64,000 nucleotides of DNA from Stagnimonas sp965279705 (lineage in GTDB: Bacteria; Pseudomonadota; Gammaproteobacteria; Nevskiales; Nevskiaceae): positions 2,480,001 through 2,544,000 of the forward strand of contig OZ257257.1 in the NCBI GenBank assembly GCA_965279705.1, given 5' to 3'. The notes under the pieces are model-generated. The model did no database searches. It had not been told where the DNA came from and worked only from the letters and a program-made list of their open reading frames with translations. The position numbers and the translations under genes are program-made. Every line of letters begins with the position of its first letter. Within the stretch, counting starts at the first letter, position 1. Shown in pieces: positions 46,868 to 55,919 of the stretch.

Positions 46868-46948
46868 AGGGGCTGAAGCATAGTCGCTGCCATCCGGCGA
46901 ATGGGTGTGGCACGCTTCGACGCCGGAATCTTTGCTGCAAAAGTCCCC

Positions 46949-47218
46949 ATGCTGCGTCCACCCGAAGCCCAGGCCGACCACACCGAAACGGTGCTGGACT
47001 GGCTGGCTGATTACACCATCGACGGCGAGGAAGATGCGCTCACCGAAGCCTGCGCGATGGCCGCCAACCAGCCGGTGAAAATCGACGTGCTGATGGCCGG
47101 GCTCGAAGCGCTGGCCTCGCAGCGGGCCGATGCCAGCCGCCTGCGTAAGGCGCGCGTCGCCTTGCGCGCGGCACTGCAACTGCCGCTGATCCCCGGCCCG
47201 GCCTGCCGTGTCGAATGA
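46949..47218 (+). CDS. Hypothetical small helical protein
   Basis: This 89-residue protein is coupled to hslR by an ATGA overlap and shows a plausible coding composition. It contains HTETVLDWLADYTIDGEED and VLMAGLEALASQ, mostly helical and acidic. I recognise no family. The start at 46949 is the first reasonable ATG; a longer frame from 46901 would run into the space upstream of the cyclase gene. Confidence 0.6.
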   Translation: MLRPPEAQADHTETVLDWLADYTIDGEEDALTEACAMAANQPVKIDVLMAGLEALASQRADASRLRKARVALRAALQLPLIPGPACRVE

Positions 47219-47601
47219 GTGACGTGCGCCTCGATGTGTGGCTGTGGGCCGCGCGCTTCTACAAGACCCGCACACTCTGCAAGGATGCGATCGACGCTGG
47301 CCAAGTGCGCATCGACGGCGAGCCGGTGAAGCCGGCCAAATCCGTGAGCATCGGCATGCGGGTGCGCATCAAGCAGGGCACCACCCTGCGCGAGGTGGCG
47401 GTGCTGGCCTTGAGCGATGTGCGACGCGGCGCACCCGAAGCGCAACAGCTCTACGCCGAGACGCTTGAAAGCCTCGCCAAACGCGAGCAGGAGCAACTCG
47501 CCCGCAAGGCGGCCGACAGCAGTGTCAGCGACGGCAAGCCGAGCAAGAAGTTTCGGCGCGCCGTGATGCAGTTCAAGCAATCGCTCGGTTACGACGACTG
47601 A
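47215..47601 (+). CDS. hslR: Heat shock protein 15, S4 domain RNA-binding protein
   Basis: Hsp15 binds free 50S subunits carrying nascent chains and helps recycle stalled ribosomes. The 128-residue product has the S4 core: VRLDVWLWAARFYKTRTLCK, AIDAGQVRIDGEPVKPAKSV and GMRVRIKQG. A Lys/Arg-rich C-terminal tail follows (FRRAVMQFKQSLGYDD). Its start overlaps the stop of the preceding small gene by four bases. Confidence 0.92.
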   Translation: MSDVRLDVWLWAARFYKTRTLCKDAIDAGQVRIDGEPVKPAKSVSIGMRVRIKQGTTLREVAVLALSDVRRGAPEAQQLYAETLESLAKREQEQLARKAADSSVSDGKPSKKFRRAVMQFKQSLGYDD

Positions 47602-47677
47602 ACACTTCGGTTCAGACCGCGTTCAGCGACTCGCGACGTAAGATTGCCGCCTGCCAATCCGCAACAAGAGAACGCTC

Positions 47678-47983
47678 ATGACCTGCCTGAAGACCCTGCT
47701 GTTTGCACTCGCCTTCCCCCTCACCGTGCTCGCCGCCGATCCGGTGGTGGTGCTGCAAAACCCGCAGGCGCGCGGCGACAGCAGCTTCAGCTATCGGCAG
47801 GAGTTCACTGCCACCTGTGGCGCGCCGAGCATCGGCGATTGCAGCAGCTGCACGGTGAGCTGCCCGGTAGGCGCTGCCGCCACCTGCAAGCCCGGCAAGG
47901 TTTCAGCCGCAATGGGCGACGGCACCTGCCAGCGCGAGCCGAGCTGCACCTGCGTGAGCAGCGCGCCTGCACCCAAGAAGTAG
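47678..47983 (+). CDS. Small Cys-rich exported protein
   Basis: This 101-residue product has a Sec signal peptide (TCLKTLLFALAFPLTVLA). The mature part of about 82 residues has eight Cys (ATCGAP, DCSSCTVSCP, TCKPGK, TCQREPSCTC), enough for four disulfides. It resembles no family I know. It is followed by a shared bidirectional terminator, so it is probably expressed as a single gene. A role as a periplasmic or secreted disulfide-stabilised protein is inferred. Confidence 0.75.
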   Translation: MTCLKTLLFALAFPLTVLAADPVVVLQNPQARGDSSFSYRQEFTATCGAPSIGDCSSCTVSCPVGAAATCKPGKVSAAMGDGTCQREPSCTCVSSAPAPKK

Positions 47984-47991
47984 GCACCCAC

Positions 47992-48031
47992 AAAAAAGCC
48001 CGCATCCTTGAACCGGATGCGGGCTTTTTTT
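47992..48031 (+). terminator. Bidirectional intrinsic terminator between the Cys-rich gene and rhlE
   Basis: AAGCCCGCATCC (47996-48007) and GGATGCGGGCTT (48015-48026) form a perfect 12-bp stem with a 7-nt loop. It is flanked by an A-run on the left and a T-run on the right. It terminates the rightward gene ending at 47983 and also the leftward rhlE gene ending at 48041. Confidence 0.88.
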
Positions 48032-48040
48032 GTTGCAGCT

Positions 48041-49390
48041 TCAGCGATTGCCGGAACGATTGCCGCTATTGCTGCGCGGCTGCGGCGCACCGCTGCGGCC
48101 GGGTGCACCACCACCGCCACCCGGACGCGGACCGCGACCCGGCTGACCGCCACCGTTGCCGCGCGGCGCGCCAGCTTTGGCACCACCACCCGAGCGACCA
48201 CGACCCGGCTGCGGCGGACGCGCCGGGCGCGGCTCGCTGTTGATGGCGATCGCATCGGTGCGCGGCACGAAGCCCTCGACCACCAGCACCGGGATCTCGC
48301 GCTTGATGACGCGCTGGATGTCCTTCAGCTCCTGACGCTCATCGGACGCGACGAACGAAAGCGCCTCGCCCTTCATGCCCGCGCGGCCGGTGCGGCCGAT
48401 GCGGTGCACGTAGTCCTCCGGCACGTTCGGCAGCTCAAAGTTGATGACGTGCGGCAGGTTGTCGATGTCGATGCCGCGTGCGGCGATGTCGGTGGCGACC
48501 AGCACCTGGATGCGATTGGCCTTGAAGTCGGCCAGCGCTTTCGTGCGTGCGCTCTGCGACTTGTTGCCGTGCAATGCGGCAGCACCGATGCCGTTGGCAT
48601 TGAGGTGATCGCAGATGCGGTTGGCACCGTGCTTCATGCGCGCGAACACCAGCACCTGCTGCCAGTTGCCCTGCTTGATGAGATGCACCAGCAGCTCGCG
48701 CTTGTGGCGCTGCTCGACCATGGTGATCTTCTGCGCCACCGACTCGACGGTCGTGTTGCGCGGTGCGATGTCGATTTCCTGTGGATTGGTGAGGAACTGC
48801 TTGGCGAGGCTGCGGATCTCGTCCGAGAAGGTGGCCGAGAAGAGCAGGTTCTGGCGCTTGGCTGGCAGCATCTTCAGCACTTTCTTGATGTCGTGGATGA
48901 AGCCCATATCCAGCATGCGGTCGGCTTCGTCGAGGATGAAAGTCTCGACGTGCGAGAGGTCCGCCGTGCGGTCATTGGCGTGTTCGAGCAGGCGGCCTGG
49001 TGTGGCGATGACGATATCGAGGCCGCGCTTGAAAGCATCGACCTGTGGCTGGTGGCCGACGCCGCCGAAGATCACCGCATGGCGCAGGTGCAGACCGTGG
49101 CCGTAAGTGGCAACGCTCTCGGCGACCTGGGCAGCGAGTTCACGCGTGGGGGTCAGCACCAGCACGCGCGGCTGGCGCTTGGGGTGCGAGGGCACGGTGG
49201 CGAGGCGATGCAGAATCGGCAGCACGAAGGCGGCGGTTTTGCCTGTGCCGGTCTGCGCGGCAGCGAGCAGGTCGGTGCCGGTGAGCACGGCCGGAATGGC
49301 GCGCTCCTGGATGGGAGTGGGAATGCTGTAGCCCTCTTTGGCAACAGCAGCAAGCAGGGCCGGATGCAGGCCCAAGTCGGTAAACGTCAC
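48041..49390 (-). CDS. rhlE: DEAD-box RNA helicase RhlE
   Basis: This 449-residue ATP-dependent RNA helicase shows Q motif YSIPTPIQERAIP, AAQTGTGKTAAFVLP (Walker A), TPTRELAAQV, ILDEADRMLDMGF (DEAD), FSATFS (SAT), DIAARGIDID and HRIGRTGRAG. The C-terminal 70 residues are a Gly/Arg/Pro-rich tail (GGGAKAGAPRGNGGGQ) that binds RNA. RhlE proteins act in ribosome assembly and RNA turnover. The tail length suggests the RhlE subgroup rather than DeaD. Confidence 0.92.
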   Translation of the reverse strand: MTFTDLGLHPALLAAVAKEGYSIPTPIQERAIPAVLTGTDLLAAAQTGTGKTAAFVLPILHRLATVPSHPKRQPRVLVLTPTRELAAQVAESVATYGHGLHLRHAVIFGGVGHQPQVDAFKRGLDIVIATPGRLLEHANDRTADLSHVETFILDEADRMLDMGFIHDIKKVLKMLPAKRQNLLFSATFSDEIRSLAKQFLTNPQEIDIAPRNTTVESVAQKITMVEQRHKRELLVHLIKQGNWQQVLVFARMKHGANRICDHLNANGIGAAALHGNKSQSARTKALADFKANRIQVLVATDIAARGIDIDNLPHVINFELPNVPEDYVHRIGRTGRAGMKGEALSFVASDERQELKDIQRVIKREIPVLVVEGFVPRTDAIAINSEPRPARPPQPGRGRSGGGAKAGAPRGNGGGQPGRGPRPGGGGGAPGRSGAPQPRSNSGNRSGNR

Positions 49391-49507
49391 GGATGAATAC
49401 TCCGAAGGATGCGGAGTAGAAACCTCTCCGCGCGGGTTGTGCCGACAACGTGGTCGGCGACAAAAGGGCGCGGAGTATACGCGCTGACAGAAATCCCGTG
49501 TGGCCGC

Positions 49508-50443
49508 TCAGCGCAGATAGTTGAACAGACTCAAACCCTGCACTTTTGCAAACGCGGATTGCGCCGCCTGCAAAGAGAGTGAGTGCAGCTGCAAGCGGCT
49601 GATCGACTCGGCGTAATCCAGATCGCGCACATCGCTCAGCGTCGTCTGCAACTGCGTATCGAGACCTTCCAGACGGGTATCGACATCGTCGAGCGTGGCC
49701 AGTCGCGAACCCACCGAAGCACGGACCGTCGAGAGATGCTCGACGCCGCCATCGATATCCGCCAGCGCAGTCGCAAACTGCGCCTGATTGGCGGTGCGCG
49801 CCGCCGATGTGCTGGTATCGGCCAGCGTCGCGTCGATGACGTTTTGCACCCGCGCGAACAAGTCCGTGTTGCCGCCGGTGCTGTTGGCCACCCGCAAGAA
49901 TGTGGCGTCGCCGCTGTCGCCTTCGCTCATGCTGCGGCCCTCACCCACCGCGATCTCGCGAACGGTCTGCGTGCCGGCATAGCTGACACCCGTCGTCGCA
50001 TCAGCGAAGGGCTTGCTGCCGTCGTTGGTGCCGCCGAATACGTAATGGCCGACGCCGTCGTTGGTGTTGCCGATGTCGATCAGCTGCGCCTTGAGCTGGG
50101 TCAGCTCGGCGGCGATCTGCTTGCGATTTTCTGGCGAGACGGTCGCGGTATTGGCCTGCACGGCGAGTTCGCGCACGCGGTTGAGCACATCACCGGCGGA
50201 AGCCAGTGCGTTCTCTTCGCCGCCCAGGCGTTGACGCAAAGTGGTGACGTTGTTGCCGAGCTGCGCGTGTTCGGCCTGCGCCTGTTGCAGCGCCATCACT
50301 TGCGCCATGCCGCTGGGGTCTTGCCCGGCGGTCTTGAACTTGACGCCGCTGCTGACCTGCTCCTGCGCCTTGGCGACCTCGGCCTGCTGGTTGAGGATCT
50401 GGCTCAGGCTGCCGTTGAACAAGGCAGGGGTCGAGACGCGCAT
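49508..50443 (-). CDS. flgL: Flagellar hook-filament junction protein FlgL (HAP3)
   Basis: FlgL links the hook cap zone to the filament. The 311-residue product has the flagellin-like N-terminus (MRVSTPALFNGSLSQILNQ, AQEQVSSGVKFKTAGQDP) and C-terminus (LQLHSLSLQAAQSAFAKV, SLFNYLR). AGGAGA precedes the start. It follows flgK by 15 bp and ends the operon at 49508. The flanking rhlE gene is on the same strand but separated. Confidence 0.93.
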   Translation of the reverse strand: MRVSTPALFNGSLSQILNQQAEVAKAQEQVSSGVKFKTAGQDPSGMAQVMALQQAQAEHAQLGNNVTTLRQRLGGEENALASAGDVLNRVRELAVQANTATVSPENRKQIAAELTQLKAQLIDIGNTNDGVGHYVFGGTNDGSKPFADATTGVSYAGTQTVREIAVGEGRSMSEGDSGDATFLRVANSTGGNTDLFARVQNVIDATLADTSTSAARTANQAQFATALADIDGGVEHLSTVRASVGSRLATLDDVDTRLEGLDTQLQTTLSDVRDLDYAESISRLQLHSLSLQAAQSAFAKVQGLSLFNYLR

Positions 50444-50458
50444 GGCCGATCTCCTGGA

Positions 50459-52327
50459 TTAACGACGAGTCGCCGCAAGCAGCGTGTCGAACAGGCTGCT
50501 CGCCGTCGCAATCACTTGCGCCGCAGCTTGATAGGCCTGCTGATAGCGAATGAGGTTGGCCGCTTCTTCATCGAGATTCACGCCCGACACCGCATCGCGC
50601 TCGCTCTGGCTTTGCGTCTGCACTGCCGTCGCGGCCGCCTTGGCGGTGCTCACTTGTAGAGCAGTCGCACCGGTCTGCGTCACCAGTGCGGCATTGGCGC
50701 TGGCGAGCGTATTGCGGCCGCCATCGAGGGTCTTGGTCTGCGCAATGTCCGCGAGTGCGCGCGCGTTACGGTTGTCGCTGCTGCCTGCCGGTGTGGGCGA
50801 GACGCTGAAGCGGTCACCCGCCTTCGGCGCGCCGCTGAGTGTCACCGACCAGCCATTGGCGCTGATGCTGTCGCCGGGCGCGAAGCTCACGCTCGGCCCG
50901 CTGCCGATCTGATAGGTCGTGGCACTAGTGAAGGTGATGGTGGCAGCGCTGGTGAGTTGCGCGTTGCTGCCATCAAGCACCGTCGGCGACGAAATCTTGC
51001 TGCTGTCGGTATTGCTCAGGCTGGCGCTGGCGCTCAAGCGGCCGGCAGCGGCAAAGCTGCGCGGGTCGGTGGTGAGCAGGCGCACGTCGGCGGCGGCATC
51101 GTGGGTTGGGCTGATGCGAAAGCTGTCACCGCTCGCTGCCGTGGCGCCGAGCGTGATGGTCACGCCTTCAACAGCCAGTGGATCGCTGCTGCTGCCGGTG
51201 CCGGTAAAGGGCACGGTCTCGCCGCTCTTCGCACGCGTGATCTGCCAACCGCTGCCAGTGCTACGCAGCAGGTAATCGTCGCCCGTCACTTTGCTCAAGT
51301 CACTAAAGCCAATGCTGGCGATGGCACTGCCGGTGTTGGTATTGGCAGCGAAAGCACGGCCGCTGGGCGACGAAAATAGTGCAGCGCCGGTGCCGCCATC
51401 GAGCGTCACACCCTGCGCCTGCACGGCGTTGATCTGTGTGGTGAGGCTCACCGCCACGCGGCCGAGTTTTTCGAGTGCGGGGTCGACCAGGCTGCGGCGC
51501 GCATCCAGCAGCCCGCCAATCGTGCCGCCGCTCAGTTGCTTGCTCACAGTCGCAGTGCCGCTGGTGATATCGAGCCGGCCCGGGCGATAGAGATCGGCCG
51601 CAGTGCCGAGCGCGGTCACCTTCTCGCCCACCACCAGCGGCTGGCCGCCGGTGGTGAACACGTTGAGGCTGCCGTCATCCTGCGGCAGTGTGGTCACGCC
51701 TACCTGCGTGCTGAGCTGCTGTACCAGCGTGTTGCGCTGGTCGAGCAGATCGGCCGGCGTGTTCGCGCCCGCGAGCGAGATAGTGCGATTGAGCTTAGCG
51801 ATGCTGTTAGAAAGATCGTTGACCGTCGCCACCGCCTGCCCGAGACGCTGGTCGATTTCACTGTCGATGGCGGTCAGCTCGCTGTGCAGGCTGCTGAAGC
51901 GATCGCCCAGCGATTGGGCCGCGCCGATGGCGGCCTGGCGGGTGGCGGTGCTGGCCGGGTCGCTGGCGACTTTCTCCAGCCCGCTGAAAAAACTGTTGAG
52001 CGAACCGCTGAGGCCGCTGCTGCTGTCTGACAACAAGCTGTCGGCGCGCGAGGCCAGGCTATTGAAGGCATCCAGCCGCGACACCTCCGCCCCGTCGCGT
52101 ACCAGGCGCGATTCCAGCAGCGCATCGTTGATGCGCTGCGTGCCGTTGATGACCACGCCACCACCGGTATCGAGCCGGCTGACACTGCCACCAGGCCGGG
52201 CCGATTGGTCGATGCGCTGGCGCGAGTAACCTTCGGTGCCGACGTTGGCGATGTTGTGGCCAGTGAGGTCGAGACCCTTGGTCGCAGCGGCGAGTGCCGA
52301 GCTGCCAATGTTTAAGAGATCGGCCAT
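50459..52327 (-). CDS. flgK: Flagellar hook-associated protein FlgK (HAP1)
   Basis: This 622-residue hook-filament junction protein has an N-terminal rod/hook motif (NIGSSALAAATKGLDLTGHN, NIANVGTEGYSRQR), FSGLEKVASDPAS-type helices and a C-terminal SGVNLDEEAANLIRYQQAYQ motif. The middle is a variable beta-rich region. It starts only 3 bp after the flgF stop. The normal neighbours flgG-H-I-J are absent here. Confidence 0.95.
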   Translation of the reverse strand: MADLLNIGSSALAAATKGLDLTGHNIANVGTEGYSRQRIDQSARPGGSVSRLDTGGGVVINGTQRINDALLESRLVRDGAEVSRLDAFNSLASRADSLLSDSSSGLSGSLNSFFSGLEKVASDPASTATRQAAIGAAQSLGDRFSSLHSELTAIDSEIDQRLGQAVATVNDLSNSIAKLNRTISLAGANTPADLLDQRNTLVQQLSTQVGVTTLPQDDGSLNVFTTGGQPLVVGEKVTALGTAADLYRPGRLDITSGTATVSKQLSGGTIGGLLDARRSLVDPALEKLGRVAVSLTTQINAVQAQGVTLDGGTGAALFSSPSGRAFAANTNTGSAIASIGFSDLSKVTGDDYLLRSTGSGWQITRAKSGETVPFTGTGSSSDPLAVEGVTITLGATAASGDSFRISPTHDAAADVRLLTTDPRSFAAAGRLSASASLSNTDSSKISSPTVLDGSNAQLTSAATITFTSATTYQIGSGPSVSFAPGDSISANGWSVTLSGAPKAGDRFSVSPTPAGSSDNRNARALADIAQTKTLDGGRNTLASANAALVTQTGATALQVSTAKAAATAVQTQSQSERDAVSGVNLDEEAANLIRYQQAYQAAAQVIATASSLFDTLLAATRR

Positions 52328-52330
52328 GAC

Positions 52331-53071
52331 TTACTTCATCCGCAACAGCGAAGCCGACTGCTGCGCGTTCTCATCCGCTGCCTTCATGGCGCGGGTTTGT
52401 AGCTCGAAGTTACGAGCCAGCTCGATCATCGTCACCATCGCGTCGGCGACGTTGACGTTGCTCGATTCCAGCGCGCCGGTGGTGAGCACTGCACCGGTGG
52501 CCGGCTGCGGCGTGAAGCCGGCCTTGGCACTGAACAGGCCATTGCCGCTGCGTTCGAGCTGGCTTGCCGGGGCGCTGACGACCTTGAGCTTGCCCGCGCT
52601 GGTGGCAATTGAATCGCTCTGCCCGGCTGCGATGAGCGAGACCGTGCCGTCGGTGCCGATGTTGACCTGAGTCGCGGGCGGCAAGGTGATGGGCCCGCCC
52701 TCACCCAGCACGGCAAGACCGCTGGCTGTGCGCAAGGTGCCGGTCGCATCCAGCGTGAGATCGCCCGCCTTGGTGTAGGCCTCGCTGCCATCCGGCGCTT
52801 GCACGGCCAGCCAGTTGTCCTGTTTCAGGGCTACGTCCAACGCTTGGCCGGTGGCTTGCAAGCTACCGCCCTGACCATCGGTGCCGGCAATGAAATTTTG
52901 CGCGTTGATGCGCGCGCCAAAGCCCGCGCCGTTGATGCCCACCGCGCCCGCCACCGCCAGCTCGGCCTTGAAGCCGACCGTGCTGGCATTGGCCAGGTTG
53001 TGGTGGTTGACCGCCTGCGCGCGCAGCGTCTGCACGGCACCGGTCATCGCAACGTAGAGGGCGCGGTCCAT
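52331..53071 (-). CDS. flgF: Flagellar proximal rod protein FlgF
   Basis: This 246-residue protein starts MDRALYVAMTGAVQTLRAQA, with NHHNLANASTVGFKAELA and a C-terminal ALESSNVNVADAMVTMIELA motif shared by rod and hook proteins. Length and the MDRALYVAMTGA start match FlgF rather than FlgG, which begins differently and is about 260 residues. It lies 3 bp after flgE. As FlgG is missing, its exact rod role here could differ. Confidence 0.9.
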   Translation of the reverse strand: MDRALYVAMTGAVQTLRAQAVNHHNLANASTVGFKAELAVAGAVGINGAGFGARINAQNFIAGTDGQGGSLQATGQALDVALKQDNWLAVQAPDGSEAYTKAGDLTLDATGTLRTASGLAVLGEGGPITLPPATQVNIGTDGTVSLIAAGQSDSIATSAGKLKVVSAPASQLERSGNGLFSAKAGFTPQPATGAVLTTGALESSNVNVADAMVTMIELARNFELQTRAMKAADENAQQSASLLRMK

Positions 53072-53073
53072 GA

Positions 53074-54294
53074 CTATCTGATGTTGATGATCGTCTGCGT
53101 GATCTGGTCAGACGTCTGGATCATCTGCGAGTTGGCTTGGAAGTTTCGCTGCGCCGTGATCATGTTGACGAGCTGCGCGGTGAGGTCGACGTTGCTCGAC
53201 TCCAGCGCGCCGGACTGGATCACGCCCAGGCTGCCGCTGCCGGCTTCGCCGCGCAGTGCCTGGCCGCTGGTGTAGCTCTCGCCGAAGCTGGTGTCGCCGA
53301 GCTTCTGCAAGCCCTGCGGATTGCTGAAGGTGGCGACCGCGATCTTGCCGAGCGAGGTGGCTTGTCCGTTGGAATAGCGGCCCTGCACGATGCCCTCGCT
53401 GGTCACCTCCAACCCGGTGAGGCGGCCGGTGGTGTAGCCGTCCTGCGTCAGACGCGACACGCTGAAGGTATCGCCGTATTGCGTGGTGTCGCCGAGATCG
53501 AGCGTGGTGGCCAGCGGTGCCGCGCCATTGCTCAAGGGGACGGACGACAGCGCGACGCTGCCCGTGGCCGGCGTGGTGAGTACGCCGCTGTCGCTGAAGG
53601 TGAGCGGAGTGGCGGCACCAGCGGAGGCGCCGTCGATGGTGACGTTCAAGTCCCAGTTATTCGGCGTCGCACCTTTCACGAAATAGAGATTGGCGGTGTG
53701 CGTCGCACCCAGCGAGTCGTAGACCGTGACCGACGTGCTGCGGCTGTAGCTGGTGGGGTCGGCCGCGTTGAACGGCGTGGTGGTGGGCGCGGTTTCATCT
53801 GCCGGCAGGTTGGCCTGCACCGCCAGCGCGCTGCTGGCACGCGGCGGGTTGTCGCCGCTGGAGAGCCGCAGGTCGCTTAAGCCGGCGGTGTCGAAGCCGC
53901 TGCCGCTCACCGAAGGCGAATACACCTGCAATTTCTGCCCGGCGCTGTTGGTGACGTAACCATCGCGGTCGGCACCGAAGGCACCCGCGCGGGTATAGGC
54001 CAGACCCTTGTCGTTCTTCACGGTGAAAAAGCCTTCGCCCTTGATGGCGAGGTCGAGCGTGTTGTCGGTGTAGTTGACGTTGCCTTCCTTGAACTGCGTC
54101 GCGATCTGCTGCAGGCGCACCCCCTGGCCGCTGGTGGTGCGCGACAGACCATAGGCCGTTGTGCTGAACACATCGCCGAACTCCGCACGTGAGGACTTGA
54201 AGCCCATGGTGTTGGCGTTGGCGATGTTGTTGGCGGTGACGCCGAGATCGGCCGAGGCCGCATTGAGACCGCTGAGGGCGATGGGGAAGGACAT
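53074..54294 (-). CDS. flgE: Flagellar hook protein FlgE
   Basis: FlgE forms the flexible hook. The 406-residue product begins MSFPIALSGLNAASADLGVT with NNIANANTMGFKSSRAEFGD, and ends with GALESSNVDLTAQLVNMI and QTSDQITQTIINIR. The middle holds the hook beta domains. AGGAGA lies before the start. It is co-directional with flgD, 25 bp apart. Confidence 0.95.
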   Translation of the reverse strand: MSFPIALSGLNAASADLGVTANNIANANTMGFKSSRAEFGDVFSTTAYGLSRTTSGQGVRLQQIATQFKEGNVNYTDNTLDLAIKGEGFFTVKNDKGLAYTRAGAFGADRDGYVTNSAGQKLQVYSPSVSGSGFDTAGLSDLRLSSGDNPPRASSALAVQANLPADETAPTTTPFNAADPTSYSRSTSVTVYDSLGATHTANLYFVKGATPNNWDLNVTIDGASAGAATPLTFSDSGVLTTPATGSVALSSVPLSNGAAPLATTLDLGDTTQYGDTFSVSRLTQDGYTTGRLTGLEVTSEGIVQGRYSNGQATSLGKIAVATFSNPQGLQKLGDTSFGESYTSGQALRGEAGSGSLGVIQSGALESSNVDLTAQLVNMITAQRNFQANSQMIQTSDQITQTIINIR

Positions 54295-54319
54295 GGTTTT
54301 CTCCTGATGCGAAAAGGAA

Positions 54320-54979
54320 TTAGCGGATGCTGCTGACAGCGCTCAAAGCCACGGTGCGCCCACCCTCGACCTGCAACTGCAAGCCCTGGGCCCCGAGCAG
54401 CACGGCGGTAACGGGTGTGACGATTTCGGTGGCCAGCGCCTGCTGTTTGCCGTCGGCCGCGGTGAGTTGTGCCGTCACCGTGTAGTTGCCGGCCGCGGCC
54501 CGCTCGCCCGCATCGGTGTTGCCGTCCCAGCGCACATCGACGCTGCCGGCCGCCTGGCTGCCGAGGTCGATCTCCCGCACGATGGCCCCCGCCGCATTGC
54601 GCACGGTGGCGGTGAGCGTGCCGCTGCTGGGCAGCGTGGTGGTGGCGGTGACGTTGCCACTGGTGCCGAGCGCCAAGGTATCGCCCGGCACCTGCACCGT
54701 GCGACCCACGAGTGACGCGCCTTGCAGGGCCTGGTTGGCGGTGAGGCTATCGTTGAGAGAGGCGAAGCCGCTGTTGAGCGACTGGATGCCGCTCACGGTC
54801 GAGAACTGCGCGATCTGGCCGAGAAACTGTGCCGAGTCCATCGGCTTGAACGGGTCCTGGCTCTGCATCTGCTTGGTCATCAGCTTGAGGAAATCCTCCT
54901 GGCCGAGACTCTGCTTGGTGGCGGCCGGCACCGGCTGGCTCAAGCCCAGTGCATCGTAATTATTGACGGCGGTAGTCAT
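54320..54979 (-). CDS. flgD: Flagellar hook-capping protein FlgD
   Basis: FlgD is the scaffold that caps the growing hook. The 219-residue protein has the conserved N-terminal KQSLGQEDFLKLMTKQMQSQ, DPFKPMDSAQFLGQIAQFS and a C-terminal Ig-like/Tudor domain (VDVRWDGNTDAGERAAAGNY). It lies between flgC and flgE in normal order. Confidence 0.95.
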   Translation of the reverse strand: MTTAVNNYDALGLSQPVPAATKQSLGQEDFLKLMTKQMQSQDPFKPMDSAQFLGQIAQFSTVSGIQSLNSGFASLNDSLTANQALQGASLVGRTVQVPGDTLALGTSGNVTATTTLPSSGTLTATVRNAAGAIVREIDLGSQAAGSVDVRWDGNTDAGERAAAGNYTVTAQLTAADGKQQALATEIVTPVTAVLLGAQGLQLQVEGGRTVALSAVSSIR

Positions 54980-54991
54980 TAGGGTTCGTCC

Positions 54992-55396
54992 TTATTTGCC
55001 GAGGCTCAAGGTGCGCATCGTCAGATCCTTGACGGTGTTGAACACCTCGACGTTGCTCTGGTAGCTGCGCTGGGCAGAAATCATGTTCACCATCTCCTCC
55101 ACGACATTGACACTGGGGGCGTAGACATAGCCCTCGGCATCGGCGAGCGGATGGCCGGGTTGATAGAGCTTTTGTGGCTCGACGTTGGCGGTCTGCACGT
55201 CGGTGACCCGCACGCCGGAAGTCTCGCCCTGGGCGTCGGTCATCACCTGGAATACCGGCTCGCGCGCCTGATAGACCTGGTCCGGCGAGCCCGCGACGTT
55301 GTTGGCGTTAGCCAGATTGCTGGCGGTGGCATTGAGCCGCACCGACTGCGCCGCGAGTGCGGAGCCTGCAATCTCGAAGATGCGGAAAGTGCTCAT
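54992..55396 (-). CDS. flgC: Flagellar basal-body rod protein FlgC
   Basis: This 134-residue proximal rod protein has FEIAGSALAAQSVRLNATAS, NLANANNVAGSPDQVYQARE and the C-terminal VNVVEEMVNMISAQRSYQSN motif. It follows flgB by 11 bp. Confidence 0.95.
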   Translation of the reverse strand: MSTFRIFEIAGSALAAQSVRLNATASNLANANNVAGSPDQVYQAREPVFQVMTDAQGETSGVRVTDVQTANVEPQKLYQPGHPLADAEGYVYAPSVNVVEEMVNMISAQRSYQSNVEVFNTVKDLTMRTLSLGK

Positions 55397-55407
55397 TGGC
55401 CTGATTC

Positions 55408-55797
55408 CTATTGACCTGTGATCGCTGTCATCAGCGCCCGCACCCGGCCATCGAGAAAATTGAGGCTGGCCTGATATTTGAGAGCGGCCTCGGCGAACTG
55501 TGATTGCTCGATCTGCACATCCACCGTGTTGCCGTCTGCACTCGGTTGCAGCGGCACGCGCCAGACGTCCTGCGAGCTAGCTGTACCGCCACTGCCACCG
55601 AGTGTCAGGTGTTGGGCGTTGGTGGCGTGCAGCGCGCTGGTGCCGGTCGTCTCCGACTTCAGTGCCTGTGCAAAATCGACGTCCTTCGCCAGATAGTGCG
55701 GCGTGTCGGCGTTGGCGATGTTGGCGGCGAGCACGTCCATGCGCGCCCGGCCCAGAGACAGGGCTTTGGCATGAATACCGAACAGCGCATCCGACAT
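55408..55797 (-). CDS. flgB: Flagellar basal-body rod protein FlgB
   Basis: This 129-residue first rod protein shows MSDALFGIHAKALSLGRAR, NIANADTPHYLAKDVDFA and a C-terminal QFAEAALKYQASLNFL. I chose ATG 55797 over the longer frame because the shorter product starts as in the family and has GGAG upstream. It opens the flg operon, 123 bp downstream of a sigma-28-type promoter. The usual flgA/flgM neighbours are not here; the divergent neighbour is a GGDEF protein. Confidence 0.94.
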   Translation of the reverse strand: MSDALFGIHAKALSLGRARMDVLAANIANADTPHYLAKDVDFAQALKSETTGTSALHATNAQHLTLGGSGGTASSQDVWRVPLQPSADGNTVDVQIEQSQFAEAALKYQASLNFLDGRVRALMTAITGQ

Positions 55798-55919
55798 GGC
55801 AGGACTCCAGCAAGGAGGAACACCCAGCCTCCCTACAAGTCCTGTACCCGGGCTGCTCGCGCCCGCCTGCACGACGCGTGACGGATTGCCGTCACACCGT
55901 GTCGTGGGCCTTGTGCCCC

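Noticed and set aside
48008..49396. Plus-strand frame of 462 codons opposite rhlE
   Set aside because: Shadow of the helicase gene; starts inside the terminator.
49583..50659. Plus-strand frame of 358 codons opposite flgL
   Set aside because: Antisense to FlgL; Val/Ala/Arg-rich with no family.
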